From positions 1 to 64,000 of the forward strand of contig CALNWS010000014.1 in NCBI GenBank assembly GCA_940747215.1: a stretch of DNA of 64,000 nt, given 5' to 3'. This DNA is from an uncultured Paraburkholderia sp. GTDB taxonomy: Bacteria > Pseudomonadota > Gammaproteobacteria > Burkholderiales > Burkholderiaceae. Below the pieces are notes generated by a model. That model made no database searches and was not told the DNA's origin. It saw nothing but the letters and a program-made list of their open reading frames with translations. Of this stretch, positions 9,915 to 19,714 are shown piece after piece. Position 1 is the first letter of the stretch; each line of letters starts with the position of its first letter. Position numbers and translations under genes: made by a program.

Positions 9915-10919
9915 ATGACGAGTCTATTGACCATCCGCAATCTCGCGGTGAACTTCAACGGCTTGCCCGCTGTCGACCGTATCAATCTCGACATCGCGCC
10001 GGGCGAAGTGGTGGGCGTGGTCGGCGAATCGGGCTCGGGCAAGAGCGTGACGATGATGGCGCTCATGGGCCTCATCGACGCACCGGGCAAAGTCACGGCG
10101 GACGAAATCAGCTTTAACGGCACCAACCTCCTGAAGGCTTCGGCGAAAGAGTGCCGCAAGATCATCGACAAAGACATCGCGATGGTGTTCCAGGACGCGC
10201 TCACGAGTCTGAACCCGAGCTATACGGTCGGCTATCAGATCAAGGAAGTGCTGAAGCTGCACGAAGGCCTGCGTGGCAGCGCGCTCGACAAACGCGCGCT
10301 GGAACTGCTCGATCAGGTCGGCATTTCCGATCCGAAAGGGCGCATCAACTCTTTCCCGCATCAGATGTCGGGTGGCATGAACCAGCGCGTGATGATCGCG
10401 ATGGCGATTGCCTGCAACCCGAAACTGCTGATCGCCGACGAACCCACTACGGCACTCGACGTCACGATCCAGGCGCAGATCGTGGAATTGCTCATGAAGC
10501 TGCAAAAGGAACGCGGCATGGCGCTCGTGCTGATTTCGCATGATCTGGCGGTGGTGTCCGAGGTCGCGCAGCGCGTCGCCGTCATGTACGCTGGCGAAGT
10601 GATCGAGACCAACCGCGTGCCGGATATTTTCGCGGCGCCTCATCATCCGTACACGGAAGCGTTGCTGGCGGCGATTCCCGAGCACAATGTCGGCGCGGTG
10701 CGGCTTGCCGCGTTGCCGGGCATGGTGCCAAGACGCGACGACCGTCCGAAGGGCTGTCTTTTCGCGCCGCGCTGCAAATACGTGGTCGAGGACTGCATGA
10801 AGGCGCGGCCCGCGCTTGCACCGCTTCAAGGCCACAGCGAAGTCACGCGTGTGCGCTGTATCAAACCCCTGAACCTGAGCGGCGACGCCAACGTTCACAC
10901 CCATGGAGGCGCACGATGA
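9915..10919 (+). CDS. dppD: Dipeptide ABC transporter ATPase DppD
   Basis: 334-residue ABC ATPase. Walker [10 protein letters not shown] is at about residue 36, signature MSGGMNQRV follows, then Walker [13 protein letters not shown] and the switch His in [11 protein letters not shown]. The oligopeptide/dipeptide C-terminal extension holds the Cys-rich cluster [15 protein letters not shown], which in this subfamily binds an iron-sulfur cluster. It overlaps dppF by 4 bases (ATGA), so the two ATPases are translationally coupled. Confidence 0.94.
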   Translation: MTSLLTIRNLAVNFNGLPAVDRINLDIAPGEVVGVVGESGSGKSVTMMALMGLIDAPGKVTADEISFNGTNLLKASAKECRKIIDKDIAMVFQDALTSLNPSYTVGYQIKEVLKLHEGLRGSALDKRALELLDQVGISDPKGRINSFPHQMSGGMNQRVMIAMAIACNPKLLIADEPTTALDVTIQAQIVELLMKLQKERGMALVLISHDLAVVSEVAQRVAVMYAGEVIETNRVPDIFAAPHHPYTEALLAAIPEHNVGAVRLAALPGMVPRRDDRPKGCLFAPRCKYVVEDCMKARPALAPLQGHSEVTRVRCIKPLNLSGDANVHTHGGAR

Positions 10920-11923
10920 ATGCAGTACCCGAAACGCGGCGCCAGTCGGACCATGCGGGCAATCACGTGCTCGTCGCCGAACAGCTCGCGCGTTACTACC
11001 AAGTGAAGCGCGGCATGTTCGCGCACGGCACGGTGAAGGCGCTGAACGGCGTCTCGTTCGCGCTCGAACGCGGCAAGATGCTTGCGGTGGTCGGCGAATC
11101 CGGCTGCGGCAAATCCACGCTCGCGCGTCAACTCACCATGATCGAGTCGCCCAGCGCGGGCCGTCTGCTGATCGACGGCGAAGACGTGGCCGGCGCCGAT
11201 CACGCGAAAATCGCCGCGCTGCGGCGGCGCGTGCAAATGGTGTTCCAGAACCCGTTTGCGTCGCTGAATCCGCGCAAGACCGTCGAGCAAATGCTCGGCG
11301 AGCCGCTCGCCATCAACTCGCAACTGAGCGCGCCGGAGCGCGCCGAACGGATCGCGCAGATGATGCGCACCGTCGATCTGCGTCCTGAACATGCGAAGCG
11401 CTATCCGCATATGTTCTCGGGCGGACAGCTTCAGCGTGTGGCGATTGCACGCGCGATGATTCTCGATCCGCAGATCGTGGTGGCGGACGAACCGGTGTCG
11501 GCGCTCGACGTGTCGATCCAGGCGCAGATTCTGAATCTATTCATGGATCTGCAGGAGCAGTTCAAGACCAGCTACGTGTTCATCTCGCACAACCTCTCGG
11601 TGGTGGAACATATCGCCGACGACGTGATGGTGATGTACTTCGGCGGCGTGGCCGAGCTCGGCGACAAGAAGCGGATTTTCTCGAATCCGCGGCATCCGTA
11701 CACACGCGCTTTGATATCGGCGACGCCGTCCATCTTCGAAGCCGATCGCACGATCAAGATCAAGCTGCAAGGCGAAATGCCTTCGCCGCTGAATCCGCCG
11801 TCGGGCTGCACATTTCATCAGTGCTGCCCGTATGTGATCGACCGTTGCCGCAGCGAAGAACCGAAGCTGCGTGAAGTGGATGGCCGTCTGGTGTCGTGTC
11901 ACCGCGCCGAGGGGGTGGGGTAA
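10916..11923 (+). CDS. dppF: Dipeptide ABC transporter ATPase DppF
   Basis: 335-residue partner ATPase of DppD. Walker [10 protein letters not shown], signature FSGGQLQRV, Walker [13 protein letters not shown] and switch [11 protein letters not shown] are all intact. The C-terminus has [14 protein letters not shown], the same cysteine pattern as DppD. Start ATG 10916 lies within the dppD stop. Completes a dppABCDF importer with no lesion in any of five genes, which argues that peptide uptake is still under selection. Confidence 0.94.
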   Translation: MNAVPETRRQSDHAGNHVLVAEQLARYYQVKRGMFAHGTVKALNGVSFALERGKMLAVVGESGCGKSTLARQLTMIESPSAGRLLIDGEDVAGADHAKIAALRRRVQMVFQNPFASLNPRKTVEQMLGEPLAINSQLSAPERAERIAQMMRTVDLRPEHAKRYPHMFSGGQLQRVAIARAMILDPQIVVADEPVSALDVSIQAQILNLFMDLQEQFKTSYVFISHNLSVVEHIADDVMVMYFGGVAELGDKKRIFSNPRHPYTRALISATPSIFEADRTIKIKLQGEMPSPLNPPSGCTFHQCCPYVIDRCRSEEPKLREVDGRLVSCHRAEGVG

Positions 11924-11927
11924 ATGG

Positions 11928-13076
11928 ATGCCTGATGGGTTGGCGGCGCGTCGTCTTGCGCGCCGCTCGCGTATTGGTGGCAGGCACGCCACTCTCGCTC
12001 GGCACTGGAGAGTGCGTGCACTCACTGGGGCCGCGCTCCTCAGCGTATGTTCGGTGTTTCAACCGGTTGCGCCGATCGACCTCGCGCGCGCGGCCGGCGC
12101 CGCAGCCAATGCGCCGGCGCAGGCGGGACGTCCGGCGCTGCCCGTGCCGAACATGCCCGCGCCACCGCGCGCTACGTTGCCCGGTTTCAATCCGCCACCC
12201 TCGGCGCCCGGCACGACGGCAAGCGGACGTGTGCGTCAGCAGCCGGCGCGCATGCCGTTCTACGTCGCCACGCGCGGCATCACGACCATTTATGTTCTCG
12301 GCACGCTGCATGTAGGCGATCCGGCCGACTACCCCGCGCGACAACCTTTCCGTCCGCCGATTCTCGGCGCGCTCGCGGCCTCGCCGACACTCGCACTCGA
12401 ACTCTCGCCGGACGAACTGCTGGTTTCGCAAGACGACGTATTGAAGTACGGCGTATGCCCGCGCGACTGTCTGCCGGGTTTGTTGCCGGATGCGTTGTGG
12501 CGCAAGCTCGCGTTCCGTTTGCGCGGCAATCCCGCCGCGCTCGACGAAATCAAGAAGATGCGGCCGTGGCTTGCCTCGTTACTGGTCGAAACGTACGACT
12601 CGCTGAGCGCAGGTTTGCAAACCGAGTACGGCACCGAAGCGCAGTTGCAGAACGTCTATTTGCGCACGCGCGGCAAAATCGTCGGACTCGAACGCTTGTC
12701 GCAACAGATGCGCGCTTTCACCGGGCTCACGCTCGCGCAACAACGAGAAATGCTCGCGCAGGGTCTCGTGCAGATGCCTGCACAGAACGTCGAAGACGTG
12801 CGCGTGCTGCACCGTTTGTGGCGCGTGGGCGATGCCGATGCGATTGCCGCCTGGCAGGCCGCGCAATCCGAAAAACTGGCGCGCGACAAACGCATCTCCA
12901 GTTCGATCGACAAGAAGATCGTGTATGACCGCAACCGCTGGTTCGTGTCGCGCATGTTGCTGATTGCCGTGCCGAACAAGCCAGTGTTCGTGGCGATCGG
13001 CGCGCTGCACCTCGGTGGACCCAAAGGCGTGCTGCAGCTTTTGCGGCAGCACGGCTTCGTGGTGGAGGCGGGTTGA
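11928..13076 (+). CDS. TraB/GumN-family exported protein
   Basis: 382 residues from ATG 11928, five bases after the dppF stop. An Arg-rich start and the hydrophobic stretch ALTGAALLSVCSVF give a signal anchor, followed by an Ala/Pro-rich linker. The TraB/GumN domain begins MPFYVATRGITTIYVLGTLHVGDP, whose TLH and the later AIGALHLGGPKGVLQLL are the two conserved GxxH patches thought to form a metal site in the Tiki/TraB fold. The activity of bacterial GumN-like proteins is not established; peptidase-like is one idea from the fold. Intact and probably read with dppF. Confidence 0.8.
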   Translation: MPDGLAARRLARRSRIGGRHATLARHWRVRALTGAALLSVCSVFQPVAPIDLARAAGAAANAPAQAGRPALPVPNMPAPPRATLPGFNPPPSAPGTTASGRVRQQPARMPFYVATRGITTIYVLGTLHVGDPADYPARQPFRPPILGALAASPTLALELSPDELLVSQDDVLKYGVCPRDCLPGLLPDALWRKLAFRLRGNPAALDEIKKMRPWLASLLVETYDSLSAGLQTEYGTEAQLQNVYLRTRGKIVGLERLSQQMRAFTGLTLAQQREMLAQGLVQMPAQNVEDVRVLHRLWRVGDADAIAAWQAAQSEKLARDKRISSSIDKKIVYDRNRWFVSRMLLIAVPNKPVFVAIGALHLGGPKGVLQLLRQHGFVVEAG

Positions 13077-14941
13077 AAAGCGGATTGAACGCGGGGGTGA
13101 TCTAGCGCTTGCGCAACGGCGTCGCTCACTTCGGCGACTACCTTTGTCCAGTCGCCCAGCCTTTCCTGACGGAACAGTTTCATGCGCGTATACCACGGCG
13201 TATCGCTGCGCGTCTCGAGCCAGCGCCAGTCCGAATTGGCCGGCAACAATAGCCACACCGTCTTGCCGAGCGCACCTGCCAGATGCGCGACACCCATGTC
13301 GACGGCAATCACCAGATCGAGATTCATGATGAGCGCCGCGGTTTCTTCGAAATTGTCGAGATTCGCAGTGTAGTCGTGCGCGCCGAACGCGGGCGGCGCG
13401 TCGGCTAGTTGCGCGTGAGCGGCATCTTTTTGCAACGCGTACCAGTCGATATGTTCGATCTCGGCAAGACTCTTCTTCAGCTCGGCGAGCGGCATGGAGC
13501 GATATAGGTCGTTTCCGAACGAAGGGCTGCCTGCCCACACAAAGCCGACTTTAGTCGGCGCGGCCTGCTCCTGAGTTCCGGTCCTCGTCTGCGCCTGGCT
13601 GTACGCGCCGATGCGTTTGCGCCATGCCTTCACTTTCGCTTTGTCGGCGAAGAGATACGGTATTTCCGCTGGAATCGTAGATAACGCCAAGCCGATGCAG
13701 CACGGAATGCTCATCATCGGCACCCAGAAATCGTATTCGCCTTTCGGCTTGCCACTGAAGGCACGCCGCACGCCCGGTACGCGTTCGACGAGCGGCAGCA
13801 GCGGTTCGCACACGCAAAGATCGACCGTTGACCGTTGCGCCGCGCTGTTCGAGCACGCGGGCAAAGCGCAGGAACTGAAAGTGATCGCCGAAACCTTGTT
13901 CGCCGACGATCAGCAGCGTGCGTCCTTCCAGCGTCTCACCGCGCCATTCGGGAACGCCCGGCACGGCAAGCGCCTCGTAGTCGTTCTTGTGCCAGCGTTG
14001 TGCGAACTCGGTCCAGCCTTGTGCAAAATCGCCGCGCTTGAGCAGCAGCCACGCGAGATTCTGGTGAGCATCGGCGTAGTTCGGGTCGAGCGCGAGTGCC
14101 TAGCGATAAAAGCCCTCTTCTTCGTCGAGCCGGTTTTGTGCGCCTAGCGAGCCGCCCAACGCCACGAGATTCGTAGGATTCGGTTTGAGTGCCGCCGCTT
14201 GCCGGAAGTGCGTTTCCGCCCCCGCATAGTCGCCGCGCAGACCAATCGCGCTGCCCAAGTTGACGTGCGCCTCCGCGTAATTGGCGCGCAATACGATGGC
14301 CCGCTCGAAGCTCGCAATCGATGCCGAGACATTGCCTTGCGCCTTGTACGTATTGCCCGCGTTGAAATGCGCTTCGGCGGCGTAGGGATCGAGCGAGAGC
14401 GCGTGCCGATAGCACGCGAGCGCCTCGTCGAAACGGTCCAGTTTGCTGAGCGCCGTGCCGAGATTCAGGTGCACTTCCACCGCGCCGGAATGGCTTGCGA
14501 GCGCGAGCCGGTATTGCTCGATCGCTTCCTCGAACGCGCCTTGCCCTTGCAGCGCGACGCCGAAGTTGTTGCGTGCGTCGGCGAATCGGGCTCCAGTTGC
14601 AGCGCCTGGTCGTAGCAGATCATCGCTTCGTCGAGGCGGCCGAGCGAGGCGGCCACGAGTCCGCGATTGCTCCAGCATGCGGCGTCGCTCCGGTCAATCT
14701 TGAGCGCCTGACTCATCAGCCCGGCCGCAGTGTCGTGATCACCGCGCTAATAGTGCAGTACGCCGAGCAGGTGCAACGCTTTCGTATTTCGTATTCCGCG
14801 GATCGTGCGCGAGCGTTTCGCGATAGAGGGGTTCGGCGCGGTCGAGTTGCCCCGCTTCGAGCGCGGGTCGAGCAGTGATGCGAGATGGGCGGACGGCGGC
14901 GCGTCGTTGCGCGCCGTGTCGTGAGAGGAAGGTTGTGCCAT
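13077..14941 (-). pseudogene. TPR-repeat glycosyltransferase (family 41/9 type), heavily degraded
   Basis: From ATG 14941 (MAQPSSHDTARND) a string of tetratricopeptide repeats is read in changing frames: RPALEAGQLDRAEPLYRETL, AACWSNRGLVAASLGRLDEA, then about five clean repeats at 14100-14600 (for example VHLNLGTALSKLDRFDEAL). A C-terminal glycosyltransferase domain follows (LLIVGEQGFGDHFQFLRFA, then VGFVWAGSPSFGNDLYRSMPL and VIAVDMGVAHLAGALGKTVW). At least four frameshifts (near 14870, 14800, 14580, 13830) and an in-frame TAG at 14100-14102 break it. The natural stop is not identifiable; the last frame stays open into the TraB gene. Confidence 0.85.
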
Positions 14942-15109
14942 GAAGAGCCGCTGGAAAAACCGGCAGCGAGCGCTGCATGCGCCGGTTGATGTGGATGGAA
15001 ACTTATCCTTCAGCTTAGGTTCGGCTCTTCGGCACGGCGTTCAGAAGCTTCGCATTGCTGCTGTGGAAACGTCGCCAACTGCAACGTGTTCGCCAGATTG
15101 CAATCGTGC

Positions 15110-16114
15110 TTACATGAACATCATGAAGTTCAACAGAAAGATGTTCACGATCAGCAAGGTCAGCGCCGTGGGCACCTGCACCTTGATCACCGCGTTCTTG
15201 TCCGGCAGTTCGAGCAGCGCGGCGGGCACCATGTTGAAATTCGCGGCCATCGGCGTCATCAGCGTGCTGCAGTAGCCGCAGAACATGCCGATGGCGACCA
15301 TCACCGCCGGATTGCCGTGGAACACCCCCACCAGAATCGGCTCGCCGACGCCGCCTGTCATCACCGGGAAGGCGGCGAAGCCGTTGCCCACCACCATCGT
15401 GAAAAGCGCCATGCCGATGCAGTACGTGGCCACCGCGATGAAGCGGTAATCGGGGCTGATGTACGCCGTGGTCACGTGAGCGACCGCCTTGCCGACGCCC
15501 GCGTCCGAGAACACGAGGCCGGGCATGCCGAGCATCTGCGGCAGAACCGCGGCCCACGAGAGCGCGTCGACGAGACGGCGTGCTTCCTTCATCGACTGGC
15601 CGACCGTGTCGCGCGTCATCACGCAGGCAAACGCCAGCGCGATCACGCAGCCAATGCCGAAGCCGATCAGCGTGACGTTGGCCTTTTCGATCAGCGGCAT
15701 GCCGCCGAATACGAGGTGGCTTGCCGACAGCGTGATGATCACCGTGACGACCGGAATGGTCAGCGCCGGCACGAACAGCTTGTTACCGAGACGCGCCGCG
15801 CTCGCCTTGCGCGCTTCGAGCGAGAGCAGCTTCGGCTTCGCCGCGGTGACGCCGCCAAAGCCCGCGATCATCGCCATGACAATGACGAGCAGACCGATCA
15901 CGGCGAGCGGCAGCAGAATGATCAGCGGGATGTTGCGGGTCTTGATGAAACCGGTGCCTATTTCGGCAAGGATTTTTTCAGGCGGGAAGTGCGCGGCCAG
16001 GCCGGTCACGATCGCGGCGGCGGCCACGATCAGCATCGGATTGAACTGTAATAAAAAGCCGACGATGATGACGGCCACGCCAATGAGCGGCCATAGACTG
16101 ACTGTTGTCTGCAT
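15110..16114 (-). CDS. DUF979-family membrane protein
   Basis: 334-residue polytopic membrane protein with about nine hydrophobic segments, for example WPLIGVAVIIVGFLLQF, NIPLIILLPLAVIGLLVIV and a final PTALTLLIVNIFLLNFMMF. FSDAGVGKAVAHV and MFCGYCSTLMTPMAANFN are conserved in the family. DUF979 is normally encoded after a DUF969 gene beside 5-oxoprolinase or pyroglutamyl peptidase genes, suggesting a role in uptake of pyroglutamate or its peptides; this is guilt by association. Here it is intact, but DUF969 is missing and the pxp genes are dead, so it may be an orphan on the way to loss. Start chosen at ATG 16114 (MQTTVSLWPLI). Confidence 0.85.
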   Translation of the reverse strand: MQTTVSLWPLIGVAVIIVGFLLQFNPMLIVAAAAIVTGLAAHFPPEKILAEIGTGFIKTRNIPLIILLPLAVIGLLVIVMAMIAGFGGVTAAKPKLLSLEARKASAARLGNKLFVPALTIPVVTVIITLSASHLVFGGMPLIEKANVTLIGFGIGCVIALAFACVMTRDTVGQSMKEARRLVDALSWAAVLPQMLGMPGLVFSDAGVGKAVAHVTTAYISPDYRFIAVATYCIGMALFTMVVGNGFAAFPVMTGGVGEPILVGVFHGNPAVMVAIGMFCGYCSTLMTPMAANFNMVPAALLELPDKNAVIKVQVPTALTLLIVNIFLLNFMMFM

Positions 16115-16138
16115 CTGGATCTCCAAACTGGGTTTCAA

Positions 16139-16447
16139 CCTCGCCGCTCGTGGCGGCTTACGTGGGCCGGCGCCTAGGGATCCATGCGCCGTCTTGTCTT
16201 TATTGCCACAGCTCTCGTGGCCGCGTTGCTTCGACTACACCTGCGCTTGCACCTGCATCAACACTTACTTTCACATCTGCACCAGCAACTGCACCTGCGT
16301 GTTCATTCATGCCGATCACGGCCGCCGGATCGGCGGGTACGGCAAAAGAAGCGCCCGCACCTAGAGAAAGCCCCGCTTGAAGCGGGGCGTTCAAGGCATG
16401 GCTAAGGTCGATTCGCGGAGTCTGCCGCTCGCGTGAGGCGCGCTGCC
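16139..16447. other. Gap where DUF969 would be expected
   Basis: These 309 bases lie between the DUF979 start and the pxpA end, where a ~700-base DUF969 gene is usual. I find no DUF969-like sequence. The minus strand reads an Ala/Val/Gly-rich tail (GASFAVPADPAAVIG, GADVKVSVDAGASAG) that I cannot assign. This is consistent with deletion and replacement but does not prove it. Confidence 0.45.
16362..16388 (-). terminator. Terminator downstream of pxpA
   Basis: GCCCCGC (16370-16376) pairs with GCGGGGC (16382-16388) around a TTGAA loop. On the minus strand it is followed by TTTCTCT, so it can end the pxp transcript. Confidence 0.55.
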
Positions 16448-17159
16448 TCAAACGCTGGCGGCGCGGGCCGTGTGAACTTCGATTCCGGCGTTTTCCAGCG
16501 TGCTGCGGATGCGCCGTGCGAACGCCAGCGCGTGCGCTCCGTCTCGCCGTGCAGGCAGATGGTCTGCGCATTCAGCGGCACCCATTGACCGTCCATGGCC
16601 TGCACGCGTTGCTCGCACACCATGCGCAGCGTGCGCTCCAGCACTTCGTCCTCGTCTTCGAGCAGCGCGCCCAGCTCCTTGCGCGGCACGAGCGAACCGT
16701 CGGCGCGATAGCCGCGATCGGCGAACACTTCTTCGATGGCCTTCAGACCCGCGTTGCGCGCGGCAGTGACGACCCCGCTGTTCGCGAGCGCGAACACGAC
16801 GACCGACGGATCGAAGTCGTGCACGGCGGAGACGATCGCGTCGGCGATCTTCGGATCGCGCGCGGCTTGGTTGTACAGCGCGCCGTGCGGTTTGACGTGG
16901 GCGATGCGGCCGCCTTCGGCCTGAGCGATCGCCGACAAGGCGCCGAGCTGATACAGCACGCCCGCGTAGATCTCGCCGGCCGGCAGATCCATTTCCTTGC
17001 GGCCGAAATTCTCCGGATCGTTGAAGCTCGGATGCGCGTTGATCGACACGCCTTTCTCCACCGCCCAGCACACGCGATGTTCGCGGAGCTGACGAGGTCG
17101 AGTAATGCCTCGTCGGAGCCGCAACCTTCGCCGAGGTCGGCATTCAGATCGATTTCCAT
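16448..17159 (-). pseudogene. pxpA: 5-oxoprolinase subunit A (LamB/YcsF family), deleted and frameshifted
   Basis: Starts [19 protein letters not shown] at ATG 17159 and keeps [31 protein letters not shown] and the C-terminal [14 protein letters not shown]. Between SSANIACA and WAVEKGV, at about 17083, the segment carrying the family's GWHAGG-type metal/substrate residues is missing (roughly 15 residues) and the frame changes. A second shift lies at about 16530, after [10 protein letters not shown]. PxpA with PxpB and PxpC hydrolyses 5-oxoproline to glutamate using ATP. All three subunit genes are broken here. Confidence 0.9.
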
Positions 17160-17201
17160 AGTGTTCCTCTGCTCTCAGGAATGCCCGGGCCGCGCCTGAA
17201 T

Positions 17202-18289
17202 TCACTCGCCTGGCGATGCGGCGCGCCCGTTGTTATTACAGTGCTGCGATCGCCGCCTGGCGTTCGCAGCGTTCTTCGTGCATCGTGATCGCGGCGTCGA
17301 TCTGCCGCAAATACGTGCGTTCTCCCCTCCCAGTAGCGCCTGACGCGCTTCGTAGGGTATCGTCGGGATAAAGCGGATTGCCGTGTTCAAACGAACCTGC
17401 GCAAGCTTCCACAGGTCGGCCTGAATGATGGCACCGATCTTCGGATAGCCGCCGGTGGTTTGCGCGTCTCTCATCAGATGGGCTGGCCGTTTGGCGGCAC
17501 CTGAATCGTACCGGGCACGACAGCGTGCGAAAGCAGATCCGCTTTCTGGCCGCGCTTAAGTTCCGTGCCGGCGAGGCGATAGCCCATGCGGTTGCTGTTC
17601 GGCGTGACGAGCCACTCGTCGGACCAGAACGACTCGTGCGCCGCTTCGGTGAAACTGTCGTATTCCGGCCCGCGCAGCACGCGGATCGGCACGGCCCACG
17701 GCACCCCCGACGGATGCCGGCCGCGCCGCAGCGGCTCGTGCACCAGTACGAACTTGCACCAGGTGGGCGCCTTCACGCCGAACTCGGGCGCCTCCGGCGT
17801 GAAGCTGACGTGGCCGCGCTGCGGCGGCACGCCGACTGGCAGGCGGTCGCCGTCGCGCAATGCACGGCCGCCAAGCCCACCGAACTGGCCGGCTATATCC
17901 GTGCTGCGCGAGCCGAGCATCGGCAGAACGTCGATGCCGCCCGCCACGCACACGTAACCGCGCATGCCGCGCTTCGCTGCGTTCAGCACCAGTTCCTGGC
18001 CGGCCTGAACCGGCAGGCTCCACCACGAATAAACGGGCTTGCCGTCGAGCGTCGCGCCGAATTCGGTGCCGGTGATCGCGACGCGCGTGGCGCGCAGAAA
18101 GCGCAGCACGGTCGGGCCGAAGGTGATTTCGAGGCCGGCCGCGTCGGGCCGGTTGCCGACGAGACGATTGCCGACTTCGAGCGACAGACGGTCGAGCGCT
18201 CCACCCAGCGCCACGCCGAGATGCCGGTAGCCGTGGCGTCCGAGATCCTAGACCGTGGTCAGCAAGCCTGCGCGAATGACGTCGATCAT
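17202..18289 (-). pseudogene. pxpC: 5-oxoprolinase subunit C (biotin-dependent carboxyltransferase-like), nonsense plus frameshift
   Basis: Begins [13 protein letters not shown] at ATG 18289, overlapping the pxpB stop. An in-frame TAG (18248-18250) then replaces the Gln of the family's TTVQDLGR motif, a CAG-to-TAG transition. The remainder is clear: EITFGPTVLRFLRAT, YSWWSLPVQAGQEL, CVAGGIDVLPMLGSRSTD and MGYRLAGTELKR. At 17474 a one-base loss ends the frame, and MRDAQTTGGYPKIGAIIQAD continues in the next frame to 17202. Two independent lesions make loss of function near certain. Confidence 0.9.
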
Positions 18290-18957
18290 GCGTGGATCCC
18301 CGCGATGGTAAAGCGCACGCGGTCGCCCGGTTGCAGCAGCGTGGACGGGCGGCGCGCGGGGTCAAACAGGGCGGTTTCGGTGCGGCCGATCAGTTGCCAG
18401 CCGCCCGGCGACGTGGCGGGATAGATGCCCGTCTGCTCTCCGCCGATGCCAACCGATCCGGCCGGTACTTCGAGCCGCGGCGATTGACGGCGCGGCGTAT
18501 GCAACGCCGGTTCGAGTCCGCCCATGTATGCGAAGCCCGGCTGGAAGCCAAGAAAGAACACCACGTATTCGCCTCAGAATGACGCTGCACGACTTCGCGG
18601 ACGCTGCACGACTTCGCGCACGCTCAACCCGGTGTGATCGGCCACGGCTTGCAGGTCCGGGCCGAATTCGCCGCCGTATTGCACCGGGATTTCGACGTCA
18701 CGTCCGGCTTCGGGCGTCTTGCCCGCCGATTTCCACGCCGCTTGCAGCAGCGCGGTGAGTGCGTCGCGGTCGGCTTCGAGCGGATCGAATACCAGCGTCA
18801 GATTGTTCATGCCCAGCACCACTTTCACCACGTGCGGCCAGTCGCGCGCGGCCTCGGCGGCCGCCTACGCCCGAAGCTGACAGTAGAGCGTGGCGGGCGG
18901 TGGCGCTTCGCCGACCAGCGCGGTATCGCCTAGCGGAAAAATTCTGGGTTGGCTCAT
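18286..18957 (-). pseudogene. pxpB: 5-oxoprolinase subunit B (AHS1 family), three lesions
   Basis: Starts MSQPRIFPLGDTALVGEA at ATG 18957. An in-frame TAG lies at 18865-18867. The middle (GMNNLTLVFDPLEADRDAL, EIPVQYGGEFGPDL, GLSVREVVQR) is intact up to a 19-bp tandem duplication (18581-18618). One base is also missing just after it (the Glu codon before EYVVFFLG), so the duplication's shift is cancelled but a TGA remains at 18574-18576. The C-terminal [16 protein letters not shown] and [12 protein letters not shown] follow in the original frame to 18286. Confidence 0.9.
18581..18618. repeat. 19-bp perfect tandem duplication inside pxpB
   Basis: GACGCTGCACGACTTCGCG occurs twice without a gap (18581-18599 and 18600-18618). 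The family sequence is restored by removing one copy, so this is a duplication mutation and not an ancestral repeat. Confidence 0.95.
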
Positions 18958-19040
18958 CGGTCAGTAGCTTGGGCCGGATCGGGTTGCGGGTGTCCTAGTC
19001 CTAGTGAATCTCGTGCAGTCATGGCCACACCGGCAGAACA

Positions 19041-19100
19041 TTGTTTGGAGCATACATTATCAATAAAATATCAACAATTTCTCAATAAGAGTTTTCGCTA
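19041..19100. promoter_or_regulatory. AT-rich divergent control region of pxpB and the MarR-type gene
   Basis: A sharply AT-rich block lies between the two divergent genes. It has TATCAA twice (19058-19063 and 19069-19074) and TCAATAA twice. It probably holds both promoters and the operator of the adjacent MarR-type regulator; exact boxes cannot be assigned by eye. Confidence 0.45.
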
Positions 19101-19172
19101 GGCTCGCGTGGACGGCGCGGCTCGTCGTACACTCCCGACACTTTTCCATCCCGTTTTCCGGGAATCGCCATC

Positions 19173-19714
19173 ATGTCGCGCCATCCCACCAAGATCGTCT
19201 CTTCGGAACATCTCGTGTCCGACACAAGCGCGGAGCTTTCCGAGCTGGAATACGCTGCTAATCATGACCGGCAACGCATTCAACCGGTGGATGATGCGCT
19301 GCAGCGGGCGACAAGGACATGACCGCGATCGAAGTCTCGCTGCTGCATCACGTGAGCCATCGCGAGCGGCGCAAGAAGCTCGCCGACATCTGCTTCGTGC
19401 TGAACATCGAAGACACGCACGTCGCCACCTACGCGTTGAAGAAGCTCGTAGCTAGAGGGTATGTAAAAAGCGAAAAGACGGACAAGGAAGTGTTCTTTTC
19501 TGCAACGGATGCAGGCCACGAACTGTGTCTGAAGTATCGCGAGGTGCGTGAGAGCTGCCTCATCTCCACGCTGAAGGAAAGCGGTCTCACCAACGAGCAG
19601 ATCGGCGAGGCGGCGCAACCGATGCACAACGCGTCCGGTCTGTACGACACCGCCGCGCGCGGTGGCATCTTTATAAATGCGTGGCGCGGAGCGGTGCCTG
19701 ACCTGACGAGCTAG
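19173..19714 (+). pseudogene. MarR-type winged-helix regulator, two frameshifts
   Basis: ATG 19173 opens MSRHPTKIVSSEHLVSD and LSELEYA, after which the frame shifts to MTGNAFNRWMMRC (19264) and again to MTAIEVSLLHHVSHRERRKKL (19319). The winged helix itself is readable: ADICFVLNIEDTHVATYALKKL, then the wing KSEKTDKEVFFSATDAG. The two shifts lie near 19255 and 19305. The tail from GLYDTAARGG also looks altered. Divergent placement suggests it controlled the pxp genes, now also dead. Its 3' end overlaps the end of fthC on the other strand. Confidence 0.8.

Noticed and set aside
16200..16340. Ala-rich open frames in the gap before DUF979 as a new small gene
   Set aside because: Low-complexity composition in several frames at once, no ribosome site, no recognisable domain.
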